Shown: positions 8,400 to 16,171 of the stretch, in pieces
Layout of the letters: every line of letters begins with the position of its first letter
Position numbering within the stretch: position 1 is the first letter of the stretch
DNA from: an uncultured Anaeroplasmataceae bacterium
GTDB lineage: Bacteria > Bacillota_I > Bacilli_A > Acholeplasmatales > Anaeroplasmataceae
DNA: 64,000 nucleotides
Reading direction: 5' to 3'
Assembly: GCA_944325035.1 (NCBI GenBank)
Contig: CALUYM010000001.1
Coordinates: 310,001-374,000 of the forward strand
Notes under the pieces: model-generated
The model's input: the letters and a program-made list of their open reading frames with translations, nothing else
Database searches by the model: none
What the model was told of the DNA's origin: nothing
Program-made: the position numbers and the translations under genes

Positions 8400-9056
8400 A
8401 TGAACAAAAACAGAAAACAAATTATGCGTCTTGTATCAATGGCGATGTTAACAGCACTTGTAATTGCGCTTCAATATTTCGCATCGTTCATTAAACTTGG
8501 ACCATACTCACCTGCCTTAGTATTGGTACCTATTACAATTGGGGCTATGCTATATGGAAGTGCTGCTGGAGCATATTTAGGATTTATTTTTAGTTTAGTT
8601 GTATTATTAACGCCAGGTCAATGTGAATATTTTTATAGTATTAGTGTTATTGGTACAATTATTACAGTAGTTGCGAAAGGCACTTTAGCAGGTTTATTCG
8701 CAGGTCTTTCATTCCATGCTTTAAAAAAGAAAAATTTTATATTAGCTGTCTTTATCGCGAGTATTATTGGGCCACTTACAAATTCATTATTATTTAGAGT
8801 TGGTGTAATCACTTTCTTCTATGAAATGGTTTCAACTGGGGCTAGTGAACAAAGTACATCAACATTTGTATATTTATTCTTATTTTTAACTGGACCAAAT
8901 TTCTTTATCGAGTTAGGGCTAAATGTATTATTAGCACCTGCAATGGCTCGTATTTGTGATATTATAGCAGATAAATTAAAACTTGATGCGTTTGCTTTTA
9001 AAAAGGATAAAAATCCGGGTTATAAAAGAATAAAAGAAAAAAATGAAAATATATAA
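8400..9056 (+). CDS. ECF transporter S component
   Basis: A 218-residue, six-helix membrane protein of the substrate-binding (S) subunit family of energy-coupling-factor vitamin transporters. It would capture a vitamin-like substrate and work with the shared EcfAA'T module, which is not in this window. Visible are the N-terminal SMAMLTALVIALQYF helix, the GPYSPALVLVPITIGAMLYG region typical of the family, and a basic C-terminal tail. ATG 8400 follows AAAGGA at a good distance; longer readings start in non-coding sequence. The substrate cannot be read from the sequence; folate- or pantothenate-type S components are possible. It stands alone between two terminators. Confidence 0.85.
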   Translation: MNKNRKQIMRLVSMAMLTALVIALQYFASFIKLGPYSPALVLVPITIGAMLYGSAAGAYLGFIFSLVVLLTPGQCEYFYSISVIGTIITVVAKGTLAGLFAGLSFHALKKKNFILAVFIASIIGPLTNSLLFRVGVITFFYEMVSTGASEQSTSTFVYLFLFLTGPNFFIELGLNVLLAPAMARICDIIADKLKLDAFAFKKDKNPGYKRIKEKNENI

Positions 9057-9066
9057 AAATTAATGA

Positions 9067-9092
9067 GCAAGGTTTAAATCCTTGCTTTTTTT
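9067..9092 (+). terminator. Terminator after the ECF gene
   Basis: GCAAGG (9067-9072) pairs with CCTTGC (9080-9085), followed by seven T. Confidence 0.85.
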
Positions 9093-9237
9093 AAATCTAA
9101 ATCTATTTATAAAAAAATTTCTAAGAATAATTTAAGTATTTAGCTATATTTTTAAATAAGAATACAAATTTTGATTAGATGAGTAATATTATTACCATCA
9201 AAAAGTATAAAAATAAAAATATTTGACCAATAATATC

Positions 9238-9265
9238 TTGTAAATACCTAAAAATATACTATAAT
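9238..9265 (+). promoter_or_regulatory. Probable promoter of the zinc-ribbon membrane protein gene
   Basis: TTGTAA (9238-9243) and a perfect TATAAT (9260-9265) are 16 bases apart. The -35 box is weak. The 9,093-9,237 stretch before it shows nothing else. Confidence 0.5.
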
Positions 9266-9312
9266 ATACTTATAATATGCATTATTTAATTTTTATTAAT
9301 TGAGGAGTAAAA

Positions 9313-9645
9313 ATGTTTTGTAGAAATTGTGGAAAAGAAATAGAAGATGATTCATTATTTTGTACATTTTGTGGTACACCAATAAAGAATAATCAAAATA
9401 ATAATTTGACAAACACAGTTAATGATAGTGGTTCTTTTTTATGGGCAATTTTAGCCTTTTTTCTTCCAATTGTTGGTTTAATATTATGTATTATGTGGAA
9501 TCAAGAAAAACCAAAAACGGCAAAAAAATTAGTCATTGGGACTATAGTAGGATTTATTTTTGACATAATTCTTTCGATTATTTTATCAATATTAATAGGC
9601 TTTATTATGTTTTCGAATATAGAATGGTTTAGCCAATATTTTTAG
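9313..9645 (+). CDS. Zinc-ribbon membrane protein
   Basis: This 110-residue protein has an N-terminal zinc ribbon, MFCRNCGKEI then LFCTFCGTPI (two CxxC pairs), a linker rich in asparagine, and two hydrophobic helices (about 42-62 and 74-98). The family is common in Firmicutes and its role is not established; such proteins are thought to sense or organise something at the membrane. TTGAGGAG just before ATG 9313 sets the start. It is a one-gene unit with its own promoter and terminator. Confidence 0.8.
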   Translation: MFCRNCGKEIEDDSLFCTFCGTPIKNNQNNNLTNTVNDSGSFLWAILAFFLPIVGLILCIMWNQEKPKTAKKLVIGTIVGFIFDIILSIILSILIGFIMFSNIEWFSQYF

Positions 9646-9646
9646 T

Positions 9647-9677
9647 AAAAGAGATTAATAACATAAAAATCTCTTTT
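9647..9677. terminator. Terminator, likely bidirectional
   Basis: AAAAGAGAT (9647-9655) pairs perfectly with ATCTCTTTT (9669-9677) and is flanked by A-rich and T-rich runs. Confidence 0.75.
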
Positions 9678-9741
9678 ATTATTTTTATATTGTTTTTTTG
9701 TCTTTCTTATTGTAAAATCATTTTTGTTTGGAAGTGTTATT

Positions 9742-11115
9742 GTGAATAATGATTTAGCAAATGCTAACTTAAAAAAATTAGTTTTAAAACTAGCAATCCC
9801 ATCAATGATTGCTCAGTTTATTAATGTCTTATATGGTATTGTTGACCGTATATTTATCTCAAATATCTCAGGATATGGTGAACTCGCATTAGCTGGAGTT
9901 GGAATTGCTGCACCAATTACGACGCTGTTTACCTCATTTTCCTTTTTGATTGGTCAAGGTGGAGCTCCACTAGTCGCTATGAAATTAGGTGAACGTGATA
10001 AAAAAAGTGCTGAAAGAATAATGGCTAATTCATTTTTATTTTTAATTTTAACATCAATTCTTCTAACAGTTATTTTTTTAACATTAAGAAAACCAATTTT
10101 ATATTTATTTGGTGCATCTGACAACACATATGAATATGCTAGTAGTTATATGACTATTTATGCTATTGGATCAATTTTTGCAATAACTGGATTGGGATTA
10201 AATTCATTTATCACATGTCAAGGCTATTCAAAAATTGCAATGACTAGTGTCGTTATTGGAGCGTTAACTAATATTATTTTAGACCCAATTTTAATCTTTA
10301 ATGCTAATTTAGGTGTGGCCGGTGCTGCTTATGCTACGGTTATTGCCCAAGCCTTATCTTTTCTATTTGTTTTTATTTTTTTATTATCAAAATTTAGTGG
10401 TGTAAATTTAAAGTTTACAGGCTATTCATTTAAAACTTTAAAACAAATTATAGCTGTTGGCTTTTCACCGTTTTTAATTAGTGCAACTGATAGCATTATC
10501 TTAATATGTTTAAATGCAGTGTTGAAATCAAGCGTCAAAGATAATCCGGATTTATTTATTAGTGCTAATACAATTGTATTAAGCTTTATGACGTTAATAT
10601 CTTTACCTCTTTCTGGAATTACCTTAGGCGTTCAACCTATCTTGAGTTTTAACTATGGAGCTTCCAATAATAAACGTGTAAAAAAAGCATTTTATGGTAT
10701 GCTTAGCTTATGTGGTATTTATTGTATTGTTATGTTGATTCTTGCACAATTATTTAATGGTTTTTTTATTAATATTTTTAATCCATCAATTGACGTTTAC
10801 AATTTAGCTAATAAAGCTATTCGCCTTTATACAATTGGCGTTTTACTATTGCCGTTCCAATGGGCATGTGTTGACTCGTTAGTAGGACTTGGTAAATCAA
10901 ATATTGCTATTTGGTTATCTTTGTTTAGAAAAATATCAATTTTTGCTTTAACTGTTTTAATTCCACAGTTCTTTTCTCCTATTTATACTTTCTTATCAGA
11001 ATCAATCGGAGATTTAATATGCTCAATTACTTCAGCAATTGTTTTCTTTCTTGTTTTTGAAAAGATTTTAAATAAAAATAAAATTAAAGAAGAAGTGCTA
11101 GATAGTATTGATTAA
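9742..11115 (+). CDS. MATE-family efflux transporter
   Basis: A 457-residue multidrug or toxin exporter driven by Na+ or H+. About twelve hydrophobic helices in two similar halves are visible. The opening KKLVLKLAIPSMIAQFINVLYGIVDRIF is typical, and the second half repeats the pattern (GFSPFLISATDSIILICLN). I prefer GTG 9742 because GGAAG lies seven bases before it; TTG 9724 is an alternative that adds six residues. The substrate cannot be told. It is a single-gene unit closed by a strong terminator and has no clear link to the large operon that follows. Confidence 0.9.
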   Translation: MNNDLANANLKKLVLKLAIPSMIAQFINVLYGIVDRIFISNISGYGELALAGVGIAAPITTLFTSFSFLIGQGGAPLVAMKLGERDKKSAERIMANSFLFLILTSILLTVIFLTLRKPILYLFGASDNTYEYASSYMTIYAIGSIFAITGLGLNSFITCQGYSKIAMTSVVIGALTNIILDPILIFNANLGVAGAAYATVIAQALSFLFVFIFLLSKFSGVNLKFTGYSFKTLKQIIAVGFSPFLISATDSIILICLNAVLKSSVKDNPDLFISANTIVLSFMTLISLPLSGITLGVQPILSFNYGASNNKRVKKAFYGMLSLCGIYCIVMLILAQLFNGFFINIFNPSIDVYNLANKAIRLYTIGVLLLPFQWACVDSLVGLGKSNIAIWLSLFRKISIFALTVLIPQFFSPIYTFLSESIGDLICSITSAIVFFLVFEKILNKNKIKEEVLDSID

Positions 11116-11140
11116 TCCTCACTATAAATGAGGATTTTTA
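11114..11140 (+). terminator. Terminator after the MATE gene
   Basis: AATCCTCA (11114-11121) pairs with TGAGGATT (11129-11136) and is followed by a T-run. Confidence 0.85.
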
Positions 11141-11205
11141 TTTTTTTAACAAGTCTAAAATTTAAAATTTTCTTCTAACAAAATTTAATTAAAAATTAAC
11201 AAATA

Positions 11206-11235
11206 TTGACATCACTTTCAAGACTATTGTATAAT
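11206..11235 (+). promoter_or_regulatory. Promoter of the 24-kb envelope operon
   Basis: A perfect TTGACA (11206-11211) and perfect TATAAT (11230-11235) are 18 bases apart. It is the only good promoter I see before the nine long genes that end at 35,272. Transcription would start near 11,242. Confidence 0.75.
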
Positions 11236-11261
11236 TATGCTGAGTGCTTGGAGGGGTTTTA

Positions 11262-11297
11262 ATGTTTATTTTGAGAGAAGATTTAATCTTTACTTAA
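11262..11297 (+). CDS. Possible 11-residue leader peptide
   Basis: ATG 11262 to TAA 11295 encodes MFILREDLIFT. A strong ribosome-binding site (TTGGAGGGG) precedes it by about six bases, better than those of many real genes here. It lies about 20 bases after the predicted transcription start and ends ten bases before a perfect hairpin with a T-run. This is the layout of a transcription-attenuation leader, in which translation of a short ORF decides whether a terminator forms. The peptide is not enriched for one amino acid, so the signal cannot be guessed. Confidence 0.45.
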   Translation: MFILREDLIFT

Positions 11298-11306
11298 ATA
11301 AATTTT

Positions 11307-11335
11307 GTTGATAATTTTTAATTATCAACGTTTTT
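11307..11335 (+). terminator. Leader terminator or attenuator
   Basis: GTTGATAATT (11307-11316) pairs perfectly with AATTATCAAC (11320-11329), with a three-base loop, followed by GTTTTTG. It lies between the promoter and the first gene of the operon, so full transcription must pass it. No competing antiterminator stem was worked out. Confidence 0.55.
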
Positions 11336-11368
11336 GACTTTTATATACCATTTATAAGGAGTGATACT

Positions 11369-12778
11369 ATGGTTGAGAATAAAAAAATCAAAGGTGTTGG
11401 ATTAAAAGTAACTTTTATTTTAGTCGTTACATTTTATATAAATCTAATGATTATTATGTTTAGAGAATCTAATTTATTGATTGAAGAATTAAAGATGATT
11501 TCTTTAATTTTATTATTAGTTTTAGATTTTTTTATATTTATATATATTATTTCGCTTGTTAAATCAAATAAAAAAAGATTTCGCTTTTCTGAAAACGATT
11601 TAAGAAAAATGGTCAGTACCCTACCTTGTCCTAATTATGAAGAAATAGTTCGTGAAGAAATTAAAAAAAATGATAAAGAGATTAAAATGGTAGATGCAAA
11701 AGAAGAAATTGATCATCAATTAGATACAGCTTTGGAACTTGCTAGTATGAATATGGAAGTTGATTTATCAAAATTAGAAGATGCTAATGATGAAGTCAAT
11801 TCATTAATTAGTTCTTCAGAATGGGATTTTACGTCTACATTTAATGAAATTGCAGAAAAATTAAACGATATTTTATTAACAAAAGGCTATAGAATTGAAA
11901 GGAAAAGTATTGTTACTTTTTTAAGTGCAATGTCAACTACAAAAGTTATTTTTCTAGATGGAGATAGTTTAGTTTCATCTTTATTTATTGAAGCTTTTAA
12001 TATTTTTATAGCATCAAGTATGACATATACAGAAATAAAACCAAAGTTTCATCATCCAATTGATTTATACTTTGAGGCTAGAGATAATAAACGGTATAAA
12101 TCAGAATTTATAAAGTCTTTATATTACGCATCAGATAATAAAGATGGAATTCATTTTGCAGTTTTAAATGATGTCTATTTACCACGAGCTGAGGAGTATT
12201 TAGCTGAGTTATTGCCAATTTTTGATAATCCGGTTGAAAAACATACAATTTTACTACGTACAAAAGACAAAAATATAAAATTAGATTTTTCTACAAATCT
12301 ATGGATTATTGGTATTTTAAAAGATAATAGTTCATTCGTTTCTAACCGTATTTTAATGAAAAATTCATGTGTTGTAAAAATAAAAGGTGAACTATGTGAA
12401 AAAGAGGATATAGATTTAGAAGAAACACAGATGTTATCTTTTGGACACTTTAACGAATTAATTCGAATAAATCGTGAAGAATTTTTATTAAGTGAAGAAA
12501 CATGGAAAAAAATTGATGATTTGAGCGACTTTTTAAAAACAAAGGAGCGAGTTGCATTAGGAAATAAAGAATATTGTTTAATAGAAGATTATATTTCAAC
12601 TTATGCTAGTATGGGTTATAGTCTAGAAGAAGCACTTGATTCTGTTTTAGCATTGCGAATCTTACCATTTATTTTATCAAATAACTTAGAAGAGGAACGT
12701 AGACATGAGTTACTTGAGATTTTAGACAAAATCTTAGGAGTTGATAATAATATTTTATCTTCAAAATTATTAAAGTAA
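11369..12778 (+). CDS. Membrane-anchored McrB-like pseudo-ATPase
   Basis: A 469-residue protein with two N-terminal membrane helices (about 11-31 and 41-63), a charged linker, and a cytosolic domain. The domain lines up with the AAA+ domain of the two downstream ATPases: the region before the Walker A (SIVTFLSAMSTTKVIFL versus DIRRFIAGLATTHIIIL), the Walker B region (IHFAVLNDVYLPRAEEYLAE versus IYITVLDEMNIARVEYYFAE) and the sensor strand (NLWIIGILKDNSSFVSNRI versus NMWFIGTANNDDSTFAISD). The Walker A GMSGTGKT is replaced by GDSLVSSL, and the Walker B LDE by LND, so nucleotide hydrolysis is unlikely. It is the first gene of the operon; AAGGAG precedes ATG 11369. A structural or regulatory partner of the active ATPases is my inference. 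Confidence 0.7.
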   Translation: MVENKKIKGVGLKVTFILVVTFYINLMIIMFRESNLLIEELKMISLILLLVLDFFIFIYIISLVKSNKKRFRFSENDLRKMVSTLPCPNYEEIVREEIKKNDKEIKMVDAKEEIDHQLDTALELASMNMEVDLSKLEDANDEVNSLISSSEWDFTSTFNEIAEKLNDILLTKGYRIERKSIVTFLSAMSTTKVIFLDGDSLVSSLFIEAFNIFIASSMTYTEIKPKFHHPIDLYFEARDNKRYKSEFIKSLYYASDNKDGIHFAVLNDVYLPRAEEYLAELLPIFDNPVEKHTILLRTKDKNIKLDFSTNLWIIGILKDNSSFVSNRILMKNSCVVKIKGELCEKEDIDLEETQMLSFGHFNELIRINREEFLLSEETWKKIDDLSDFLKTKERVALGNKEYCLIEDYISTYASMGYSLEEALDSVLALRILPFILSNNLEEERRHELLEILDKILGVDNNILSSKLLK

Positions 12779-12794
12779 GGAGGAAATTTTGGTA

Positions 12795-14300
12795 ATGAAT
12801 TTGATACTTGCCACAGCTTTAAATTTCCTTGACATTGCTGGGATTTCAAAATCAGTGTGGGAATTTTTATCTAAGCCATTGATGATTATTATATATGTAT
12901 CTTTAATGGTATTTATGGTTATTTTGCTATGTTTACTAGTTATTACTAATGAGTATCGTAAACCTAACTATTATAAAACTAAAAAAATAGAAAATCCGGA
13001 TATTATAATTGGCGATATAGATTCATCGCAAGATAGTAAGAGAAAACGACATAAAGATAAAGCTGATTTTGTTGGTCAATCTGAGTTATTAGAAGATACA
13101 ATTGAAAAAGATTACCGAGAAGATGAAAATGACGATGATAATCAAATAAAAGCTGATAATTTATCTAAAAAAGAACTTTATATCTCTAATTCAATAAATC
13201 AAGAAGAAGTAAATCAGGATAAAACAAGATTTTATATGCTAAGTCAAATTGATAAAGAATATGAAGTTGAACATGATTTTAATTTTAATAATACATTAAG
13301 CTTACAAGAAATATGTAATATATTCAGAGATTTTTCTAGTTATAGACTTAATTTATATTATGATATATCAGATATTCGTCGTTTTATAGCAGGACTAGCA
13401 ACCACCCATATTATAATTTTGCAAGGTATGTCAGGAACTGGAAAAACATCTTTAGCCTATGCTTTTGGGGAGTTTTTAAATAATTCTACGACAATTTTAC
13501 CTATTCAGCCAATGTGGAAAGAAAGAACTGACTTAATTGGATATTACAACGAATTTACAAAGAAATTTAATGAAACAGTACTACTTCAAAAATTATATGA
13601 AGCAAATTATAATGATCAAATATATATTACAGTATTAGATGAGATGAATATAGCAAGAGTAGAGTATTATTTTGCGGAGTTTTTATCATTATTAGAAATA
13701 CCTAATTTAGAAGGAAGAATGCTAGATGTAATATCAGATGAATGGGAAAGTGACCCTAAATTATTAAAGAAAGGTCAATTACGTTTACCTGCAAATATGT
13801 GGTTCATTGGAACAGCGAATAACGATGATTCAACATTTGCGATATCAGATAAAGTATATGATAGAGCAATGGTAATAAATTTAGATACTAAGTGTTTACC
13901 GTTTGAGGCTAAAAAAACTAATTTTGAAGCAATAAGTGCAAGTTATTTAGAAGAGAAGTTTAAAGAAGCGGTAAAGAAATTTAGAATAACGACTAGAAAT
14001 TTAAACCGATTACAAAAATTAGATGAATATATGATTGAAAGGTTTCATATAACATTTGGGAATCGAATTATGAAGCAGATAAAGACATATGTACCAGTGT
14101 ATGTAGCTTGTGGTGGAGATGAAGTTGACGCCTTAGATGATATATTATCAAGAAAAGTATTTAGAAAGTTAGAAAGTCAAAACCCGGTGTATGTTAGAAG
14201 TGAAGCTAAAAAATTAGTTAATTTCATGGATGATTTATTTGGAACTGAGAATATGAAACTTTGTAAAGAAGTAATTTACAAAATAGAAAGAACTGTTTAG
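12795..14300 (+). CDS. Membrane-anchored McrB-type AAA+ ATPase, copy 1
   Basis: A 501-residue protein: one N-terminal membrane helix (about 28-51), a charged linker of some 110 residues, then a McrB/MoxR-type AAA+ domain with Walker A GMSGTGKT (about 211-218), Walker B ITVLDEMN (about 277), and sensor 1 in FIGTANNDDS. In McrBC systems such ATPases drive a nuclease partner; here the neighbour is a coiled-coil protein without a visible nuclease. I took ATG 12795, 11 bases after AGGAGG; TTG 12789 is the alternative. From base 13,128 the gene is identical to copy 2, while the membrane anchor and linker differ. The cytosolic side for the motor follows from the basic residues after the helix. Confidence 0.85.
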   Translation: MNLILATALNFLDIAGISKSVWEFLSKPLMIIIYVSLMVFMVILLCLLVITNEYRKPNYYKTKKIENPDIIIGDIDSSQDSKRKRHKDKADFVGQSELLEDTIEKDYREDENDDDNQIKADNLSKKELYISNSINQEEVNQDKTRFYMLSQIDKEYEVEHDFNFNNTLSLQEICNIFRDFSSYRLNLYYDISDIRRFIAGLATTHIIILQGMSGTGKTSLAYAFGEFLNNSTTILPIQPMWKERTDLIGYYNEFTKKFNETVLLQKLYEANYNDQIYITVLDEMNIARVEYYFAEFLSLLEIPNLEGRMLDVISDEWESDPKLLKKGQLRLPANMWFIGTANNDDSTFAISDKVYDRAMVINLDTKCLPFEAKKTNFEAISASYLEEKFKEAVKKFRITTRNLNRLQKLDEYMIERFHITFGNRIMKQIKTYVPVYVACGGDEVDALDDILSRKVFRKLESQNPVYVRSEAKKLVNFMDDLFGTENMKLCKEVIYKIERTV

Positions 14301-14306
14301 AAAGGA
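13128..14306 (+). repeat. 1,179-bp direct repeat, copy 1
   Basis: By eye this stretch is identical, base for base, to 16,544-17,722. It covers the end of the linker, the whole AAA+ domain, the stop codon and six bases beyond. The distance between copies is 3,416 bp. The identity includes silent positions, so recent duplication or gene conversion is needed to explain it. Confidence 0.9.
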
Positions 14307-14315
14307 TGGCCTTAG

Positions 14316-16154
14316 ATGAGAAAAGTTGATATTTTATACCGAAGTTATCTTAATTATCGCCATTTGACTGAGAAAAATTCGGATTTATTAAAAGAACGAA
14401 AAATATTTAAGGCTAATCATTCAGAACTTGATAGTTTAGAATCAAAACATTATAAGATTACAATTGACGCTGACTGGATAAAATTTATCGAATCAAAGTT
14501 AGATTATATTGAAAAAGCTATTAAAGAAGATAGACAATTTATTCTAACGAATGGTGAAGTAGTTCCAATTGAAAAAAATCGGCGTGTAAGTAGAGCATCG
14601 GTTGTTCATTTAGCAAAGCATAGTAATCTAATTAAGACAATACCACAAAATCCAAATGATACTTTAATTCCTGAAAAAATTTATCAAGAGGAAAAATTAA
14701 CAGATTATGCAGTTTATGAAAATCGTTTTTTGTATATGCTTTTAGTAAATTTAAAGGAATTCGTCCAGCTGAGACTTGATAAAATTGCTGAAATTAGCAA
14801 AACCTTTGAAACTAAAATTCAAATGGATAAAAAAATAAGTATAAGTGAACGTGAAATTAATTTTAAATTAACGTATGATGAATTAAATTTAGAAAATATT
14901 GAAGAAGCACTTGATGAAACAAGTAAGGAATTATTCATTCGCATTGAAGATGTAATGGTAAGAGTGAATAGTTTTTTAAAAACAGATTTAATGATTGAAG
15001 TTTCAAAAGCTCCGATTATTAAACCGCCACTTATAAAAACGAATGTCTTAAAGATGAATCAAAACTTTAAACGTTGTGTCGAATTATATGATTTTATTTC
15101 AGCATTTAATGAAGATGGCTTTTCAAAACAAGAGATTTATACGCGTTTTAATCCGTTTAGCGATAAAGTTGCGGATAATGTTTTAGAACTTATTTCACTT
15201 ACTTCATTTTTTGGTTTGAGATATGGATCAAACATTGAAGAAAACCTAAAAGCTGAATACGAGAAAGAAGAAGAAAGAATTCGTCAAGAAAAAGCTAAAG
15301 AACACCTATTGAAACTAAAACAATTAAAACGTGTATTACAAGAATCTAAGACTTCATTAGAAGAATACTTATTGGCTTTAGAAGAAAGAAATAAATTCTT
15401 AGAAGCTCAAGTCCTTAAACTTAAGACACTAGTTAATGAAAAAGATTTAAAAATTCAAGAATTAAATGACAGTATTATTACCTTAAAAAAAGAAATTACA
15501 AGTCTTACTCTCCAAATTGAGGAATTAACATTCGTTATAAAACAAAAGGATGAAGAGATTGTAAAACTTAAACTTGAATATGAACAGGCTATAAAAAAAT
15601 TGGTTTTAGAGTATGATAATAAACTTGAAAAACAAAAAAATGATTTTGAAGAAAATCTCATTAATCTTGAAAATCGTAATAAAGAAGTTCTTCAAAGCCT
15701 GGAAAGCGAATGCGAAAGTAAGATTAAAATAATCATTGAATCATATGAAGATAGAATTTCTATGATGAAAGATGACATCAATAATCTTAAATTAACATAT
15801 GAAAATGATATGAATCTTCAAACAGTTGAGAGTAGTAAGAAGTTCGAAAATTTAGCTCAAGAATTTGATTTGTTTAAAGAGAGTGTTAATCAAGATAATA
15901 GATCTTTAAAACAAAAAATAGATGAGATAACAAAAAAATATAATGATTTAAAGAAGGAAAATGATTTAGCTTCAGCCCAAATTCATGGCCTTCGATACAA
16001 TCAAGGGTTAATCAAAGAAAATGAGGATTATACTTCAAAAGATGCGTTTTTAAAGCTTGAAGCTGAGTATGATGCTTTTACGAAGTTCTATAAAGCTCAG
16101 TGGAAGAAAACAAAAAAAAGGATTAAAGAAGATATTTTAAAAAATAAAAAGTAA
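14316..16154 (+). CDS. Coiled-coil protein, DUF2357-like N-terminal region
   Basis: A 612-residue soluble protein. The first 300 residues are mixed alpha/beta and contain IYQEEKLTDYAVYENRFLYM, which resembles the ENRF-type motif of DUF2357 proteins, known partners of McrB-like ATPases. From about 305 to 560 it is a long, highly charged coiled coil (repeated E/K/L heptads such as LEERNKFLEAQVLKLKTL). I see no PD-(D/E)XK nuclease motif, so it would not be a restriction nuclease. It lies between the two ATPase genes, 15 bases after the first. ATG 14316 follows AAAGGA. I infer a cytosolic scaffold or adaptor for the AAA+ proteins. The DUF2357 link is tentative. Confidence 0.6.
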   Translation: MRKVDILYRSYLNYRHLTEKNSDLLKERKIFKANHSELDSLESKHYKITIDADWIKFIESKLDYIEKAIKEDRQFILTNGEVVPIEKNRRVSRASVVHLAKHSNLIKTIPQNPNDTLIPEKIYQEEKLTDYAVYENRFLYMLLVNLKEFVQLRLDKIAEISKTFETKIQMDKKISISEREINFKLTYDELNLENIEEALDETSKELFIRIEDVMVRVNSFLKTDLMIEVSKAPIIKPPLIKTNVLKMNQNFKRCVELYDFISAFNEDGFSKQEIYTRFNPFSDKVADNVLELISLTSFFGLRYGSNIEENLKAEYEKEEERIRQEKAKEHLLKLKQLKRVLQESKTSLEEYLLALEERNKFLEAQVLKLKTLVNEKDLKIQELNDSIITLKKEITSLTLQIEELTFVIKQKDEEIVKLKLEYEQAIKKLVLEYDNKLEKQKNDFEENLINLENRNKEVLQSLESECESKIKIIIESYEDRISMMKDDINNLKLTYENDMNLQTVESSKKFENLAQEFDLFKESVNQDNRSLKQKIDEITKKYNDLKKENDLASAQIHGLRYNQGLIKENEDYTSKDAFLKLEAEYDAFTKFYKAQWKKTKKRIKEDILKNKK

Positions 16155-16171
16155 TGAAAGGAGATTTGGTG

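Noticed and set aside
15455-15661. Minus-strand open frames inside the coiled-coil gene and other large genes
   Set aside because: They are mirror readings of AT-rich coding DNA, lack ribosome-binding sites, and conflict with strong plus-strand genes.
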